A stretch of DNA of 64,000 bases from Candidatus Rifleibacteriota bacterium (GCA_015232575.1 JADFZL010000006.1:241340-305339); one strand, 5' to 3'. Positions 36,818 through 46,470 are shown, counted from the stretch's first letter. Translations and numbers: made by a program. Notes: a model not told the origin generated them from the letters alone.

Positions 36818-37816
36818 TTAGAAAACCAGTTTTTTCTTTCCGTTTTTCCATTCTGTTAAACGCTTTTCAGCTTCGGCAATTTGTTCGGCTGTCATTCTGT
36901 AAAATAGAACCGCCTTCCATCCGGATGTCATTTCCTGACACATCATTTCCCCACCCTTCAGACCATTTGCTCCTGCCCGACCAAACCAGTAATAAGCCTC
37001 GGTTAAGTCCTTAGGTAGTTCTTCGCCATCAAGATACAAATTGCCAAGGTTCATTTGAGCAAAGATTTCTTCACCGCTCTCAATTGCCTTGAGATACCAT
37101 TTTTTTGCTTCCAGAGCATTTTTTGGAACTCCATACCCTGACGAATTCATTACGCCAAGCATGAACTGTGCTTCGCTGTGATCTATCAATGCAACAGAAG
37201 TTAATAACTTCAATGCTTCGGAATAATTCTGGCTTGTAAATGCAGCCTTTCCCTTTTTAAAAGTCTCTTCCACTCCCATTCCAGTAGAATTTATCAATTC
37301 AAGAACCTGCTTAGCTTCAGAGTCACCGCGGGATGCTGCCTCGGAAAACCATTTTTTTGCAGTTTCTAAATTCTGTGCAACTGTAACTTGTCCATTCAGT
37401 GCAATCAAACCATCTGATAGAAGCCTTCCCATGTAATACTGTGCCTTTACATGGCCATTATAAGCGGCCTCCTGAAGCCACGAAAATCCAAGGTCTCTCT
37501 GAATTGGCAGTTTAGTGGAACCCTGTCCATGCAAATATATGTATGCCAGATAGAATTGTGCCTCGACATTGCATTGCTCTGCCAACTTCTTGATAATGGG
37601 CAGCGCCTTGGAGAAATCCTGAGGCACTCCTTCTCCTTCTAAATATTTTAACCCGGATATAAGGTTCTGATCCATCTGTAGAGATGCTGTAAAAGTTCCG
37701 ATTTCCCTCATACGCGGAAAAACACTGGAACCGGATGCTTCCGAACCCATGGAAATATTTGCGGAAACAGCCAGAATTGAAATTATAAGACCCACAACAG
37801 TAAGACATTTGTTCAT
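36818..37816 (-). CDS. Exported Sel1-repeat (TPR-like) protein
   Basis: 332 residues. Signal peptide at 1-24 (MNKCLTVVGLIISILAVSANIS). From ~50 to ~300 there are Sel1-type units of ~36 residues: AQFYLAYIYLHGQG, AQYYMGRLLSDG, AKKWFSEAASRGD, AQFMLGVMNSSGYG, AKKWYLKAIESGE, AQMNLGNLYLDG and AYYWFGRAGANG. Such repeats form an alpha-solenoid that binds partner proteins. The ATG follows AGGAGAG. The ~510 bp upstream hold only the MITE-like repeat. No partner is evident nearby. Confidence 0.9.
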   Translation of the reverse strand: MNKCLTVVGLIISILAVSANISMGSEASGSSVFPRMREIGTFTASLQMDQNLISGLKYLEGEGVPQDFSKALPIIKKLAEQCNVEAQFYLAYIYLHGQGSTKLPIQRDLGFSWLQEAAYNGHVKAQYYMGRLLSDGLIALNGQVTVAQNLETAKKWFSEAASRGDSEAKQVLELINSTGMGVEETFKKGKAAFTSQNYSEALKLLTSVALIDHSEAQFMLGVMNSSGYGVPKNALEAKKWYLKAIESGEEIFAQMNLGNLYLDGEELPKDLTEAYYWFGRAGANGLKGGEMMCQEMTSGWKAVLFYRMTAEQIAEAEKRLTEWKNGKKKLVF

Positions 37817-37970
37817 TTTTTTCTCTCCTGTTAAAATCCTAGCCCAAAAGGACTACATTTTCAAGTCCCAACAAGATTTTCTTTTCAGCAATTACCAATT
37901 AAACTCACAAACATTACAAATTAAGGTTTTTTCAAACAGGAATTTTCGCTAATATTTTCAGGAACAATTC

Positions 37971-38103
37971 GTATCTGCTCAATAATTAGCGGTATTTAGC
38001 TCACTTGTCATCTCGAACGAATGTGAGAGATCTCGCAAATGTGGGATTTCTCCCTTCGGTCGAAATGACAAAGTAGGAATTCCACTAATTATTGGGCAAA
38101 TAC
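37971..38103. mobile_element. MITE-like element, 133 bp, full-length copy
   Basis: Ends GTATCTGCTCAATAATTAG and CTAATTATTGGGCAAATAC are inverse with two mismatches. The flanks AACAATTC (37963-37970) and AGCAATTC (38104-38111) agree at 7 of 8 bases, again fitting an 8-bp target duplication. The interior has CTTGTCATCTCGAACG, AATGTGAGAGATCTCG and CTTCGGTCGAAATGAC, a second inner inverted pair. Compared with it, the copy at 29644 is inverted and lacks ~25 bp. It lies in the 37817-38328 interval; nothing else there is supported. Confidence 0.85.
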
Positions 38104-38328
38104 AGCAATTCTCTGTTAATGTATATTTCAAAAAATATTTGCTTGGTAAACATCAGCAGCAAAAGCCTCCCAGACAAATATATTAAATAGATTGATCTTC
38201 CAAACTCCAGTCAGGAAGATCATTCTGTTTGAGTCAGCAATAGGCTTGTAAAATTGAATTGAATCTGTTATTCTCTCATTCAGACACTTTTTGCAGGCTG
38301 TTAAATTCAATATTGAAGGTCCGATAAA

Positions 38329-38883
38329 ATGACCAGTAATGACATATTACGCCGGATACGTTACGCTCTTGATATCAGTAATCCGAAAATGGTACGTATT
38401 TTCAAACTTTCGGGACATGAAATGCCGCTTTCTGATATTCTCACAAGGCTCGCCAAAGAAGATGAAAAAGGATACAAAGAATGTTCGTTTTCAGAATTGT
38501 GTAATTTTCTTGACGGTCTTATAATAAACCTTCGCGGGCCACGCACTCCGGCACCTTCTGCCGGAACAGCAAAAAAAGATGGTAAATCTGTACCAGCACG
38601 ACCATCAGAACCTGAACCAAAGCCAGAAAAAATCAATCCAAAAATGACAAATAACTTCATTCTGAAAAAGCTTCGCATTGCACTGGCATTCAAAGAAGAA
38701 GACATGCTTGAAACAATTAAACTCGGCGGTCTGGAACTATCTGCTTCTGAGCTGGGAGCACTTTTCAGGAATGTAACACATAAAAACTTTAAATCATGTG
38801 GTGACCAGATATTGAGAAATTTTCTGAATGGCCTGACTGAAAAGTTGCGAAAACAATCCTCAGAAACGGAAAAGAATATCTGA
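38329..38883 (+). CDS. Tandem DUF1456 (YehS-like) protein
   Basis: 184 residues. Two copies of the DUF1456 unit: residues 1-70 (MTSNDILRRIRYALDI, MVRIFKLSGHEMP, YKECSFSELCNFLDGLI) and residues ~105-175 (MTNNFILKKLRIALAF, MLETIKLGGLELS, FKSCGDQILRNFLNGL), joined by a Pro/Lys-rich linker. This is the two-unit layout of E. coli YehS. Function is unknown; each unit is a small helical domain. Own ribosome site (AAGG). The A-rich tract that follows (38884-39060) is simple sequence. Confidence 0.85.
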   Translation: MTSNDILRRIRYALDISNPKMVRIFKLSGHEMPLSDILTRLAKEDEKGYKECSFSELCNFLDGLIINLRGPRTPAPSAGTAKKDGKSVPARPSEPEPKPEKINPKMTNNFILKKLRIALAFKEEDMLETIKLGGLELSASELGALFRNVTHKNFKSCGDQILRNFLNGLTEKLRKQSSETEKNI

Positions 38884-38909
38884 AATATGCTGACCCTTAT
38901 AAACGGGAA

Positions 38910-39060
38910 AAAGCGAGAAAAACGAAAAGAAAAGAAAAGAAAAGAAAAGACGAGACAAGACAAGATTTCTGTCCGCAGATTTCAAGATTCAAGATTTGGG
39001 ATTGAGATTTTAGATTGAGAGTGAGATTGAGAGTGAGATTTTAGATTGGGATTGTTTTGG
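38910..39060. repeat. Simple-sequence tract: AAAAG units, then GAGATTTTAGATT units
   Basis: About five perfect GAAAA/AAAAG units occupy 38924-38950, followed by GACAAGACAAG. From ~38990 come degenerate repeats of ATTGAGAGTGAGATT and AGATTTTAGATTG. Such purine-rich tracts may change length by slippage. It lies just upstream of the U32 gene. Confidence 0.75.
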
Positions 39061-39100
39061 TGTGAATTTGGGATTTATAAATTAGTAGCGGGTTGAGCGA

Positions 39101-40420
39101 ATGAAAGTAATGAAGAAACCTGAGCTGATGGCTCCGGCGGGTGATATGACGAGCCTTCGGGCTGCACTGGACTCTGGTGCAGACGCTGTTTATTTTGGAA
39201 TAAAGTCTTTTAACATGCGTGAGGGGGCAAAGAACTTTCTCCCGGAAGAAATGCCACAAATCGCTGAATTATGCCACGAAAAACATGCCAGATGCTATCT
39301 GGCACTTAATACAATCATATTTGACAGCGAAATAAGCAGCATTGATGAATTGATTAAGTCGGCCGTAAAAGCACGAATAGACGCAATTATATGCTGGGAT
39401 TTTGCTGTAATTGAATCAGCACTGCGGCAAGGTATTCAACCTTTTATTTCAACACAGATGTCTGTTTCAAACTCAGCTTCAATTGAATTTTTCTATCGCA
39501 GATATAATATTAAACGCTTTGTTCTTGCACGCGAATGCTCCCTTGATGACATTATTCAAATCAGAAAAAATCTTATTTCACGCCTGGGCGATGAAGCCGG
39601 GAATATCGAAATTGAAGTATTTGTACACGGTGCCATGTGCGTTTCAATCAGCGGAAGGTGCTTCATGTCACAGTTTCAGTCGGGGAAATCAGCTAACCGT
39701 GGTGAATGTAATCAGCCATGTCGAAGAGAATACACAATAAGAAGCGTTTCCAATGAAAATGAATTCACCATGGGAAATAATTACATAATGAGTCCGAAAG
39801 ATCTTTGTACAATAGGTTTTCTCGATAAAATCATTGAAGCCGGAGTTGACAGCATGAAAATTGAGGGCAGAGGAAGAAGTCCTGAATATGTCAGCACTGT
39901 TACTTCATGTTACAGGCGAATGATCGACTTTTATTTTTCGGAAAGAGAAAAACTGAATTGCAGCGAGATTGCAATGACTAAAGAATTGTTTAATGAATAC
40001 ACAATAAATTTTCAGAATAAAATACAGCAATTGAAAGCCGAGCTCACGACAGAACTTGTACAAGTGTTCAATCGTGGTTTTTCAGATGGTTTTTTCTTCG
40101 GACGTCCAATGTCAGAGTGGACAACAAAAGGCGGCTCACAAGCCACTCACCGCAAAGTTCTGGTCGGAGTGGTAACAAATTTTTTCAAAAAAGTAATGGT
40201 AGCAGAAATAAAAGTTGAAGCCACCAGCTTCAACACAGGTCAGGAACTAATGTTCCAGGGTCCGACAACAGGTGTGATAAACCTGAGAGCTGAATCAATA
40301 GAATACAATTTTCAGAAAGTCAATACAGCAGAAAAAGGAACCCTTGTTGGAGTAAAACTTTCAGAGATTGTAAGAATAAATGATCTGGTTTTCATCCAAA
40401 TACCAGAGCCTGCTGCATAG
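39101..40420 (+). CDS. U32-family protein, TrhP (YegQ)-like tRNA hydroxylation factor
   Basis: 439 residues; ATG at 39101 or 39110. ELMAPAGDMTSLRAALDSGA at the N-terminus and VFVHGAMCVSISGRCFMSQF with NRGECNQPCRR near residues 180-215 are U32 signatures; C-terminal KIEGRGRSPEYV follows. Members TrhP and RlhA hydroxylate tRNA U34 (with prephenate-dependent cofactor) or 23S rRNA C2501, and carry an Fe-S cluster on such cysteines. The length and single U32 domain fit TrhP better than the longer RlhA. It reads into the HD-GYP gene on the other strand, with only 3 bp between them. Confidence 0.85.
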   Translation: MKVMKKPELMAPAGDMTSLRAALDSGADAVYFGIKSFNMREGAKNFLPEEMPQIAELCHEKHARCYLALNTIIFDSEISSIDELIKSAVKARIDAIICWDFAVIESALRQGIQPFISTQMSVSNSASIEFFYRRYNIKRFVLARECSLDDIIQIRKNLISRLGDEAGNIEIEVFVHGAMCVSISGRCFMSQFQSGKSANRGECNQPCRREYTIRSVSNENEFTMGNNYIMSPKDLCTIGFLDKIIEAGVDSMKIEGRGRSPEYVSTVTSCYRRMIDFYFSEREKLNCSEIAMTKELFNEYTINFQNKIQQLKAELTTELVQVFNRGFSDGFFFGRPMSEWTTKGGSQATHRKVLVGVVTNFFKKVMVAEIKVEATSFNTGQELMFQGPTTGVINLRAESIEYNFQKVNTAEKGTLVGVKLSEIVRINDLVFIQIPEPAA

Positions 40421-40423
40421 CCC

Positions 40424-43400
40424 TTACTCATCAAGCCATTCGGGGCAGTGTTCTGATTCGGAAAGTGTAAGAAAAGCCTTTACGACTTCCGGGTCAAATT
40501 GTGTTCCGGAGCATCTTTCAACTTCAGCCAGGGCTTCTTTGAAAGTAAGTGGTTTTCTGTACGGTCTGCACGATGTGATTGCGTCAAAAGAATCAGCAAC
40601 CATTACAATTCGGGCTCCCAGAGGAATTTCAGTGCCCTTGAGACCATCGGGATAACCTTTCCCATCATATCTTTCATGGTGATGTTCGATAATACAGCAG
40701 ACATTTTTCAGAAATTCAATCGAGTTTAGAATTCCAGCACCGATATGCGGATGAGATTTAATCGTTTCAAACTCTTCATCCGTAAGGCGTCCGGGTTTGA
40801 GCAGAATAGTTTCACTGATTCCGATTTTTCCGACATCATGAAGCAGTGCCGCGTGCCTTATCGTATCAACTTCAATGCGCCTGAGATTCATTGCCATGGC
40901 AAGAGACACAGATAAATCAGTAACTCTCCTTGAATGCCCGTGTGTATAGCTGTCTTTTGCATCAATTGCAGCTGCAAGAGCTCTAATTGTTTCAAGATAG
41001 ACATTCAGAAGGTTGTGATAAAGGCGTGCATTCTGAATCGCTACCGTTGCCTGAGATCCGAGGGTGTCAAGGAGATCGACATTTTCAGGTGTAAAAGGCT
41101 GTTTATTTGTAAGATCACGCTCACAGTTGATAACACCTACAATTTTTTCACGACTGAGAAGTGGCGCCGAAATAAGGCTCAGAGCAGAACTGCGAGTTGT
41201 TGTAAGCGGCAGTCTTACAAATCTTGGCTCATCGTTTGTGTTCACAACCCTTATTGGCTTTCTTGTTTTTATTGCATTTCCGGCAACTCCCTCGCCATAC
41301 TTCAATCGAACTTTTGCCATTTCTTCTTCGTCGAAGCCTCTTGAAACCTGTACGTGAAGTTCTGAAACTTCTTCATCAAAGAGCATCAGAGTTGCTCTAT
41401 CAGAGTCAGTAATTCTTAATGTCATGTCAATGAAATAATTCAAAACTGAATCCAGATCAAGGCTAGAATTAATTGCCTTCCCAAGTTCCTGAATCATGCT
41501 CAATTCTGCTACCTGCTGCTCGGTGCGTTCATAGAGATTCGCATTCGCAAAAGCCTGAGCAATCTGTCCGGAAATTCCAATCAGAAGGTTGAGATCTTCT
41601 TCGTTGAATGCCCCGCCTGAACGTTTATTGTTTACATTTATTACACCGAGAAGTACCTTATTGTGCAAAACCGGTACAGACATGGCAGACCTGGTCTTGT
41701 ACTCAAGTTTTCCAACATGGTGGAAAAATCTGGAGTCTTTTGTAATATCTTTAATGAGAACAGGCTGTCGGTTCTTTGCAACCCATCCGGCTATTCCCTC
41801 GCCAAGTTCAACGTTTATCCCGCCAACAAGTTTTTTTGGAATACCAAGAGCGGCATCAAGGGTAAGCCTGTCTTTAACAGGGTCATAAGCCATGAGAGAA
41901 CAGTTCTCAACATTCATGACTTCCTGAACCTGATGAAGAATTGTACTGAAAAGTTTATTAAGATTAAGTGTGCGTGAAACTGATGAACTTACCTGGTAAA
42001 GAGTGGTAAGATATTCGAGTTTTCTTCTCGAATCTTCGAACAGACGGCGATTTTCAAAATATGCTGTCAGATTTCTTCCAATGTTTGTCAGAAGTGGTTC
42101 ATCTTCTTCGAGAAATGGTGAATTTTCCTGTTTCTGATAGGCCGATAATACTCCGATAAGCCTGTCCCCTGCCATTAGAGGAACAGAAAGCGTTGATCGG
42201 GAAAACTGATCAAGAATTGAATTGCGTATTATAGCAGGTTCCTGTACAATATCTGCTATCAGTAATGACCGCTTCTGCTGAGCAACCCAGCCCGTAATTC
42301 CGCGACCAATCGGCACTTTCAAAGTCTTAATTTCTTCCGGAAGACCAAAATTGGCGGTCATTACAAGTTCCTCCATATCGCTGTCATACTTCATAAGCGA
42401 TATTCCACGACAATTCATGGCCATTGCTACATCGCCCAGCACTTCATCAAGATCTACCGAATCTGCAGCTCCACTCAAGAGCTTTTCGGATATTGTAAAC
42501 ATGTTGCCAAGTTCACGTATTTTCTGAGCAGATTCAGAAAGAAGCCGCGAGTTCTCAAGCACTTTTGTAACCATTGAAGCAAGCATCGACAGAGTCGCAC
42601 AGTCTTCCTTGTTAAAAGCATTAATTTCAGATGAATCAACAGCGATGACTCCGATAAGGTTGTCTGCCATCATGAGTGGCACAGCCATTTCGCAATATAT
42701 CGGCTCTGGAGTTTCAATGTAGCGCGGCTCCATAAGGACATTTGGAACAATTAATGGTTCCTTGTAACGGGCAACCCAGCCAGTTATTCCTTTGCCAATC
42801 GGAACCCTGATTTTCTTAACTTCCTGCGGATATTTGCCGCGTGCTACAACTACTTCAAGATATTTTTTGCTTTCTTTCTTCAGAAGAAGCGAACCGCACG
42901 TTGCACCGGTGATGTCAATAGATATATCCATGAGAAATTCAAGCACTTTCATGAAATCAAGTGATGAATTCATTACATTCGAAGCTTCTTCCAGAACGGA
43001 AAAGATTTTCTCTTTGCGACTGAGTTGTTCACGTTCCCCGGCAAGCTCAAGCTGCTGCTGGAAATAATGTTCAATCATTTCACGTGCAGCAAGGATCTGG
43101 TCTTCAGAAAGAACAGGGAAATTTTTCGGATTATCTTGTTTTTCCTGCAAAGCCGGAAAATATGGACCCGCCGCAGCCATTCCGAAAAGATTACCCTTAT
43201 AAAAAAGTTTAAGGATCTGCACACGCGTACCATCGGGACGCTGAACGTAATCCCTGCCGGCAAGCTCATCAATTTCAGAAACATTAAACTTGCCAACTCC
43301 ATTCATAACATCAAAATCGCCGACTACAGCTTCACCTTTTTCGTTGAAAGGAACGATCCCCAGGCCCGTGAAGCGTGCAATGCGACGAACAAAAGTCTTC

Positions 43401-43489
43401 AGATTTTCCCTGTCGACAATTTCTTCAAGAAATATTTTTTTGACCACTGCTGCGTCTTTTCCGATGCTCCCACAAAAATGAGCGATCAA
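40424..43489 (-). CDS. Four-GAF HD-GYP phosphodiesterase
   Basis: 1021 residues from a TTG at 43489, the only start before an upstream stop. Residues 15-140 resemble a PocR-type ligand domain. Four GAF domains follow at roughly 165-315, 335-485, 500-650 and 665-815, each with the pattern GxGITGWVA or GEGVAGNA and SVPL or SAPL. The HD-GYP domain runs from ~830 to 1010, with HDVGK (His884-Asp885), HHHERYDGKGYPDG (His936-938, GYP 945-947), so it should hydrolyse cyclic di-GMP or a related dinucleotide. The multi-GAF array makes it a cytoplasmic sensor integrating small ligands. No GGDEF gene is in the window. Confidence 0.92.
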   Translation of the reverse strand: MIAHFCGSIGKDAAVVKKIFLEEIVDRENLKTFVRRIARFTGLGIVPFNEKGEAVVGDFDVMNGVGKFNVSEIDELAGRDYVQRPDGTRVQILKLFYKGNLFGMAAAGPYFPALQEKQDNPKNFPVLSEDQILAAREMIEHYFQQQLELAGEREQLSRKEKIFSVLEEASNVMNSSLDFMKVLEFLMDISIDITGATCGSLLLKKESKKYLEVVVARGKYPQEVKKIRVPIGKGITGWVARYKEPLIVPNVLMEPRYIETPEPIYCEMAVPLMMADNLIGVIAVDSSEINAFNKEDCATLSMLASMVTKVLENSRLLSESAQKIRELGNMFTISEKLLSGAADSVDLDEVLGDVAMAMNCRGISLMKYDSDMEELVMTANFGLPEEIKTLKVPIGRGITGWVAQQKRSLLIADIVQEPAIIRNSILDQFSRSTLSVPLMAGDRLIGVLSAYQKQENSPFLEEDEPLLTNIGRNLTAYFENRRLFEDSRRKLEYLTTLYQVSSSVSRTLNLNKLFSTILHQVQEVMNVENCSLMAYDPVKDRLTLDAALGIPKKLVGGINVELGEGIAGWVAKNRQPVLIKDITKDSRFFHHVGKLEYKTRSAMSVPVLHNKVLLGVINVNNKRSGGAFNEEDLNLLIGISGQIAQAFANANLYERTEQQVAELSMIQELGKAINSSLDLDSVLNYFIDMTLRITDSDRATLMLFDEEVSELHVQVSRGFDEEEMAKVRLKYGEGVAGNAIKTRKPIRVVNTNDEPRFVRLPLTTTRSSALSLISAPLLSREKIVGVINCERDLTNKQPFTPENVDLLDTLGSQATVAIQNARLYHNLLNVYLETIRALAAAIDAKDSYTHGHSRRVTDLSVSLAMAMNLRRIEVDTIRHAALLHDVGKIGISETILLKPGRLTDEEFETIKSHPHIGAGILNSIEFLKNVCCIIEHHHERYDGKGYPDGLKGTEIPLGARIVMVADSFDAITSCRPYRKPLTFKEALAEVERCSGTQFDPEVVKAFLTLSESEHCPEWLDE

Positions 43490-43606
43490 CTCCCATTATA
43501 TTTAACAGAAACCCTTATCTAATCACCAATAAGCGGTTAAAAAAAGAATGAAAAAAACTGCACCAGAACAATTGAGTAAACTCAAAAATTCCCGAATACT
43601 AAATCA

Positions 43607-43626
43607 GAGGGGGCACACGCCCCCTC
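43607..43626. other. Perfect GC hairpin in the HD-GYP upstream region
   Basis: GAGGGGGC, loop ACAC, GCCCCCTC: an 8-bp perfect stem in the 43490-43799 interval. No U tract follows on either strand. It could be a processing or pausing site in the leader of the HD-GYP transcript, or a mobile hairpin. The rest of this interval holds only the small repeat at 43751. Confidence 0.45.
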
Positions 43627-43750
43627 TCCCAGCAATCAAGCACCTTGTGCCAGGTTTAACCACGTCCAAATTCTCAAATAAAGTGAAAATTCCCTTACTA
43701 TTTTATAAAGAATCTACTCAATGACCAGCAGCTCAAAACCCGCACGAAAC

Positions 43751-43789
43751 CTCAATTTGCTATTCGAAATTGAGATTACCTGCAAAATT
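43751..43789. repeat. Second copy of the AAATTGAGATTACC repeat
   Basis: CTCAATTT (43751-43758) pairs with AAATTGAG (43767-43774). The right arm extended to AAAT at 43789 matches 23084-23105 with a single difference. It lies 11 bp from the stop codon of the CBM48-like gene, as the first copy lies 30 bp from a stop codon. Confidence 0.6.
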
Positions 43790-43799
43790 CAGACTGACA

Positions 43800-44222
43800 T
43801 CAAGCAATAATTACTGATGACTTTGAACCGAATTTGTCTGCAACAGTTTCGCTGCACTTCGGATCAGTGATCCAGTCAGTGTTATTAACTACGAATTTAT
43901 ATTCATGTCTGCCAGGCTTCAAACTGACTGCGGCTTTCCAGATGTTTCCTTCAACGGCCATCGGATTCGATTCCTTATTCCAGTCATTGAAATCGCCAAC
44001 AACAGAAACGCTCTGAATGTTCTCACCAGAATGTTCGAAAGTTACCTGTTTCTTTTCATCAGAGGAACCGGTAGATTCATCAGACTTCTTTTCTGAATCA
44101 TTTTCTTCGTTTTCCCATTCTTCTTCTTCTTCAAAACTGTGTTCTCTACCAATGATATAACCAATTCCAAAAGCACTCCCGAGGATAAGAAGTTTCCAAA
44201 CCCATCTTAACAATGACAACAT
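43800..44222 (-). CDS. Membrane-anchored CBM48 (AMPK glycogen-binding-like) protein
   Basis: 140 residues. A transmembrane segment (residues 5-24, WVWKLLILGSAFGIGYIIG) is followed by an acidic linker (EEEEEWENEENDSEKK) and a C-terminal CBM48/E-set domain from ~58: SVSVVGDFNDWN, GNIWKAAVSLKPGRHEYKFVVNN, WITDPKCSETV. Key Trp residues of the carbohydrate-binding face are present. Such anchored domains may bind glycogen or another glucan at the membrane. The gene follows pcrA by only 4 bp and is probably in one operon with it. Confidence 0.8.
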   Translation of the reverse strand: MLSLLRWVWKLLILGSAFGIGYIIGREHSFEEEEEWENEENDSEKKSDESTGSSDEKKQVTFEHSGENIQSVSVVGDFNDWNKESNPMAVEGNIWKAAVSLKPGRHEYKFVVNNTDWITDPKCSETVADKFGSKSSVIIA

Positions 44223-44226
44223 ATTT

Positions 44227-46470
44227 TCAAACCTCCTTTTGAATATCTGAATTTATAACCCGAAGTTTCCCATATTGCAAGAGAAACTTTTTAATTCCTG
44301 CTCTCTGAAATTCAACATGTACATTAAAAGTAGTTATATCACTCCCTTCTGTCTTAATTGTTTTCCCTATCCCAAAAACATCATGATACACCATGACTCC
44401 GGGTTTCAGATTGCTTATGCTGGCAGGTTTCGAATTCTGTATCGAATCTAACGCAACAGTTCGCCCGGTCGTCGAAGTTTTCGAACTAATAATACCACTA
44501 ATTGAAGAAAATTTGGAATTTTTTTCATCTAAATTTATTGGTTTTGATTTAAAGTTGAATGACGGCGGTTTCTTCGCCCCGAATAATTCCTCTGGAATTT
44601 CTTTAAGGAAACGCGAAGCAGGATTTGACATCCAGTTTCCGAATACCATTCTTCTTTTTGCCGCTGTAATATAGAGCTTTTTCATAGCCCTTGTTATTCC
44701 AACGTATGCCAGACGCCGCTCTTCTTCGAGCTGATGCGGATCATCAAACGATGATCTGTGCGGAAACAGCCCTTCTTCTGCGCCCATGATAAATACAACC
44801 GGGAACTCAAGCCCCTTTGCGTTGTGCATTGTCATCAGATGAACTTTTTCAGCACTCTGATCAACGTCATCTGCGTCTGCGTGAAGCGCAGTCTGCTCAA
44901 GATATGATTGGAGAGTAAGTTCAGGATTTGATTCAAGTTGTGACTTCATATCAGACAAAAGACTGTCAATATTGGAACTTCTGTCATCATACGTTTCAGG
45001 GTCATCATGCCTGAGATATTCCAGATATTCCGTTTCATGTACAATGCGACAAGCGAGATCGTAAAGATCAAGGTTTCCGGACAATTCACACCAGCTGTTG
45101 AACCTTTCATAGAAATCACCGGCTTTTCCGGGCTTCGCGCTCTCAAATCGTTTTTTCAAGCCATTCCAGAGCCCCGGACCTTCGGCAATAAGCTTTTCAA
45201 CCGTAGCATCGCCAATTCCACGTGTCGGAACATTAACAATACGTTTGAGGGAAATTTCATCATCGCGATTTGCAATAACTCTCAAATAAGCAAGAATATC
45301 TTTAACTTCACGGCGGGCAAAAAATTTCAGACCACCGGTGACTTCATACGGAATCGCCTTTCTGCTGAGAGACTGTTCAACAGAGCGTGTCTGACTGTTT
45401 GTCCGGAAGAGAATTGCCACAGATGAAAGCGGAAGATGCTTTTCATAGCACATTTTCTCAATTTCCCTGCTGACAAGTTCTGCTTCCATGCGATCATCTT
45501 CGCCATATAGAAAATCAATCGGCTCTTTTCCGGGAATCTCGCTCCAGAGGCGTTTTTTGCGTTCTCCTGAATTTCTCGATATCAGTTCACTGGCAGCATC
45601 AAGAATAATCTGCGTCGAACGATAATTCTGATCAAGAATTACAACCTGTGCTCCCGCAAAGTCTTTCTCAAATTCGAGAATATTTCTTATCGTAGCGCCT
45701 CGCCAACCGTATATAGACTGGTCTTCATCGCCGACGACGCAGAGGTTGCCACTTTTTTTCGAAAGCAGCGAAATAAACTTGTACTGCGAATAGTTTGTAT
45801 CCTGATATTCATCAACAAGGAAATGTTCAAACTTGTTCTGAAGCTGGGAAAGCACGTCAGCATCGGTGTTTATCAGTGTCCAGGCATTGAAAAGAAGGTC
45901 ATCGAAATCCATTGCCCCGTAATTCTTCAAACTCGCCTGATATTCGGTATATATTTCCTTCGGAAGATCTCTGCCATTAGGAACAGATGAAAAATCTGCC
46001 GGGTAAATAAGATCGTTTTTCGCCTGAGAAATCTGACTTGCAAACATTGACGGCGGATACTGCTTTATGTCCAGACGGCTTCTCTTTATTACATCTTTCA
46101 GAAGCTTTTCCTGGTCATCTGAATCGTAGATGGTAAAATTTTTCGGATAACCGATGCGATCGGCCCATCTTCTGAGAATCATTGCGCAGAAAGAGTGAAA
46201 TGTTGAAAGAGTAACACTTTTTCCTGTACCCGGAAGCAGCGAATCAACGCGCTGGCGCATTTCAGCAGCAGCTTTGTTAGTAAACGTCACACCAAGAATT
46301 TTATACGCCGGAACTCCGGAATCTATAAGTCGCGCTATTCTCATTGTCAGTGCGCGGGTCTTTCCTGAGCCGGCTCCGGCTACGATAAGAAGCGGTCCTG
46401 CGAGTATTTCGACTGCCTGGCGCTGACGTGCATTGAGCGATTGAATCGCCGTATTTAAAGCTGAATTCAT
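44227..46470 (-). CDS. pcrA: UvrD/PcrA-type ATP-dependent DNA helicase
   Basis: 747 residues. SF1A motifs in order: LNARQRQAVEI (Q), GAGSGKT (~33-39), TFTNKAAAEM (Ia), FLVDEYQDTN (II), VVGDEDQSIYGWRGA (III), LDQNYRSTQ (IV), VHLMTMHNAKGLEF (V) and VGITRAMKKLYI (VI). The C-terminal tail KPGVMVYHDVFGIGKTIK is the RNA-polymerase-binding Tudor-like end that marks PcrA. It unwinds DNA in repair and replication. Its start codon overlaps the stop of a Hint-domain gene (ATGA), so the two are co-translated. The helicase is whole, with no intein at the GDEDQ-SIYGW site. Confidence 0.95.
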   Translation of the reverse strand: MNSALNTAIQSLNARQRQAVEILAGPLLIVAGAGSGKTRALTMRIARLIDSGVPAYKILGVTFTNKAAAEMRQRVDSLLPGTGKSVTLSTFHSFCAMILRRWADRIGYPKNFTIYDSDDQEKLLKDVIKRSRLDIKQYPPSMFASQISQAKNDLIYPADFSSVPNGRDLPKEIYTEYQASLKNYGAMDFDDLLFNAWTLINTDADVLSQLQNKFEHFLVDEYQDTNYSQYKFISLLSKKSGNLCVVGDEDQSIYGWRGATIRNILEFEKDFAGAQVVILDQNYRSTQIILDAASELISRNSGERKKRLWSEIPGKEPIDFLYGEDDRMEAELVSREIEKMCYEKHLPLSSVAILFRTNSQTRSVEQSLSRKAIPYEVTGGLKFFARREVKDILAYLRVIANRDDEISLKRIVNVPTRGIGDATVEKLIAEGPGLWNGLKKRFESAKPGKAGDFYERFNSWCELSGNLDLYDLACRIVHETEYLEYLRHDDPETYDDRSSNIDSLLSDMKSQLESNPELTLQSYLEQTALHADADDVDQSAEKVHLMTMHNAKGLEFPVVFIMGAEEGLFPHRSSFDDPHQLEEERRLAYVGITRAMKKLYITAAKRRMVFGNWMSNPASRFLKEIPEELFGAKKPPSFNFKSKPINLDEKNSKFSSISGIISSKTSTTGRTVALDSIQNSKPASISNLKPGVMVYHDVFGIGKTIKTEGSDITTFNVHVEFQRAGIKKFLLQYGKLRVINSDIQKEV

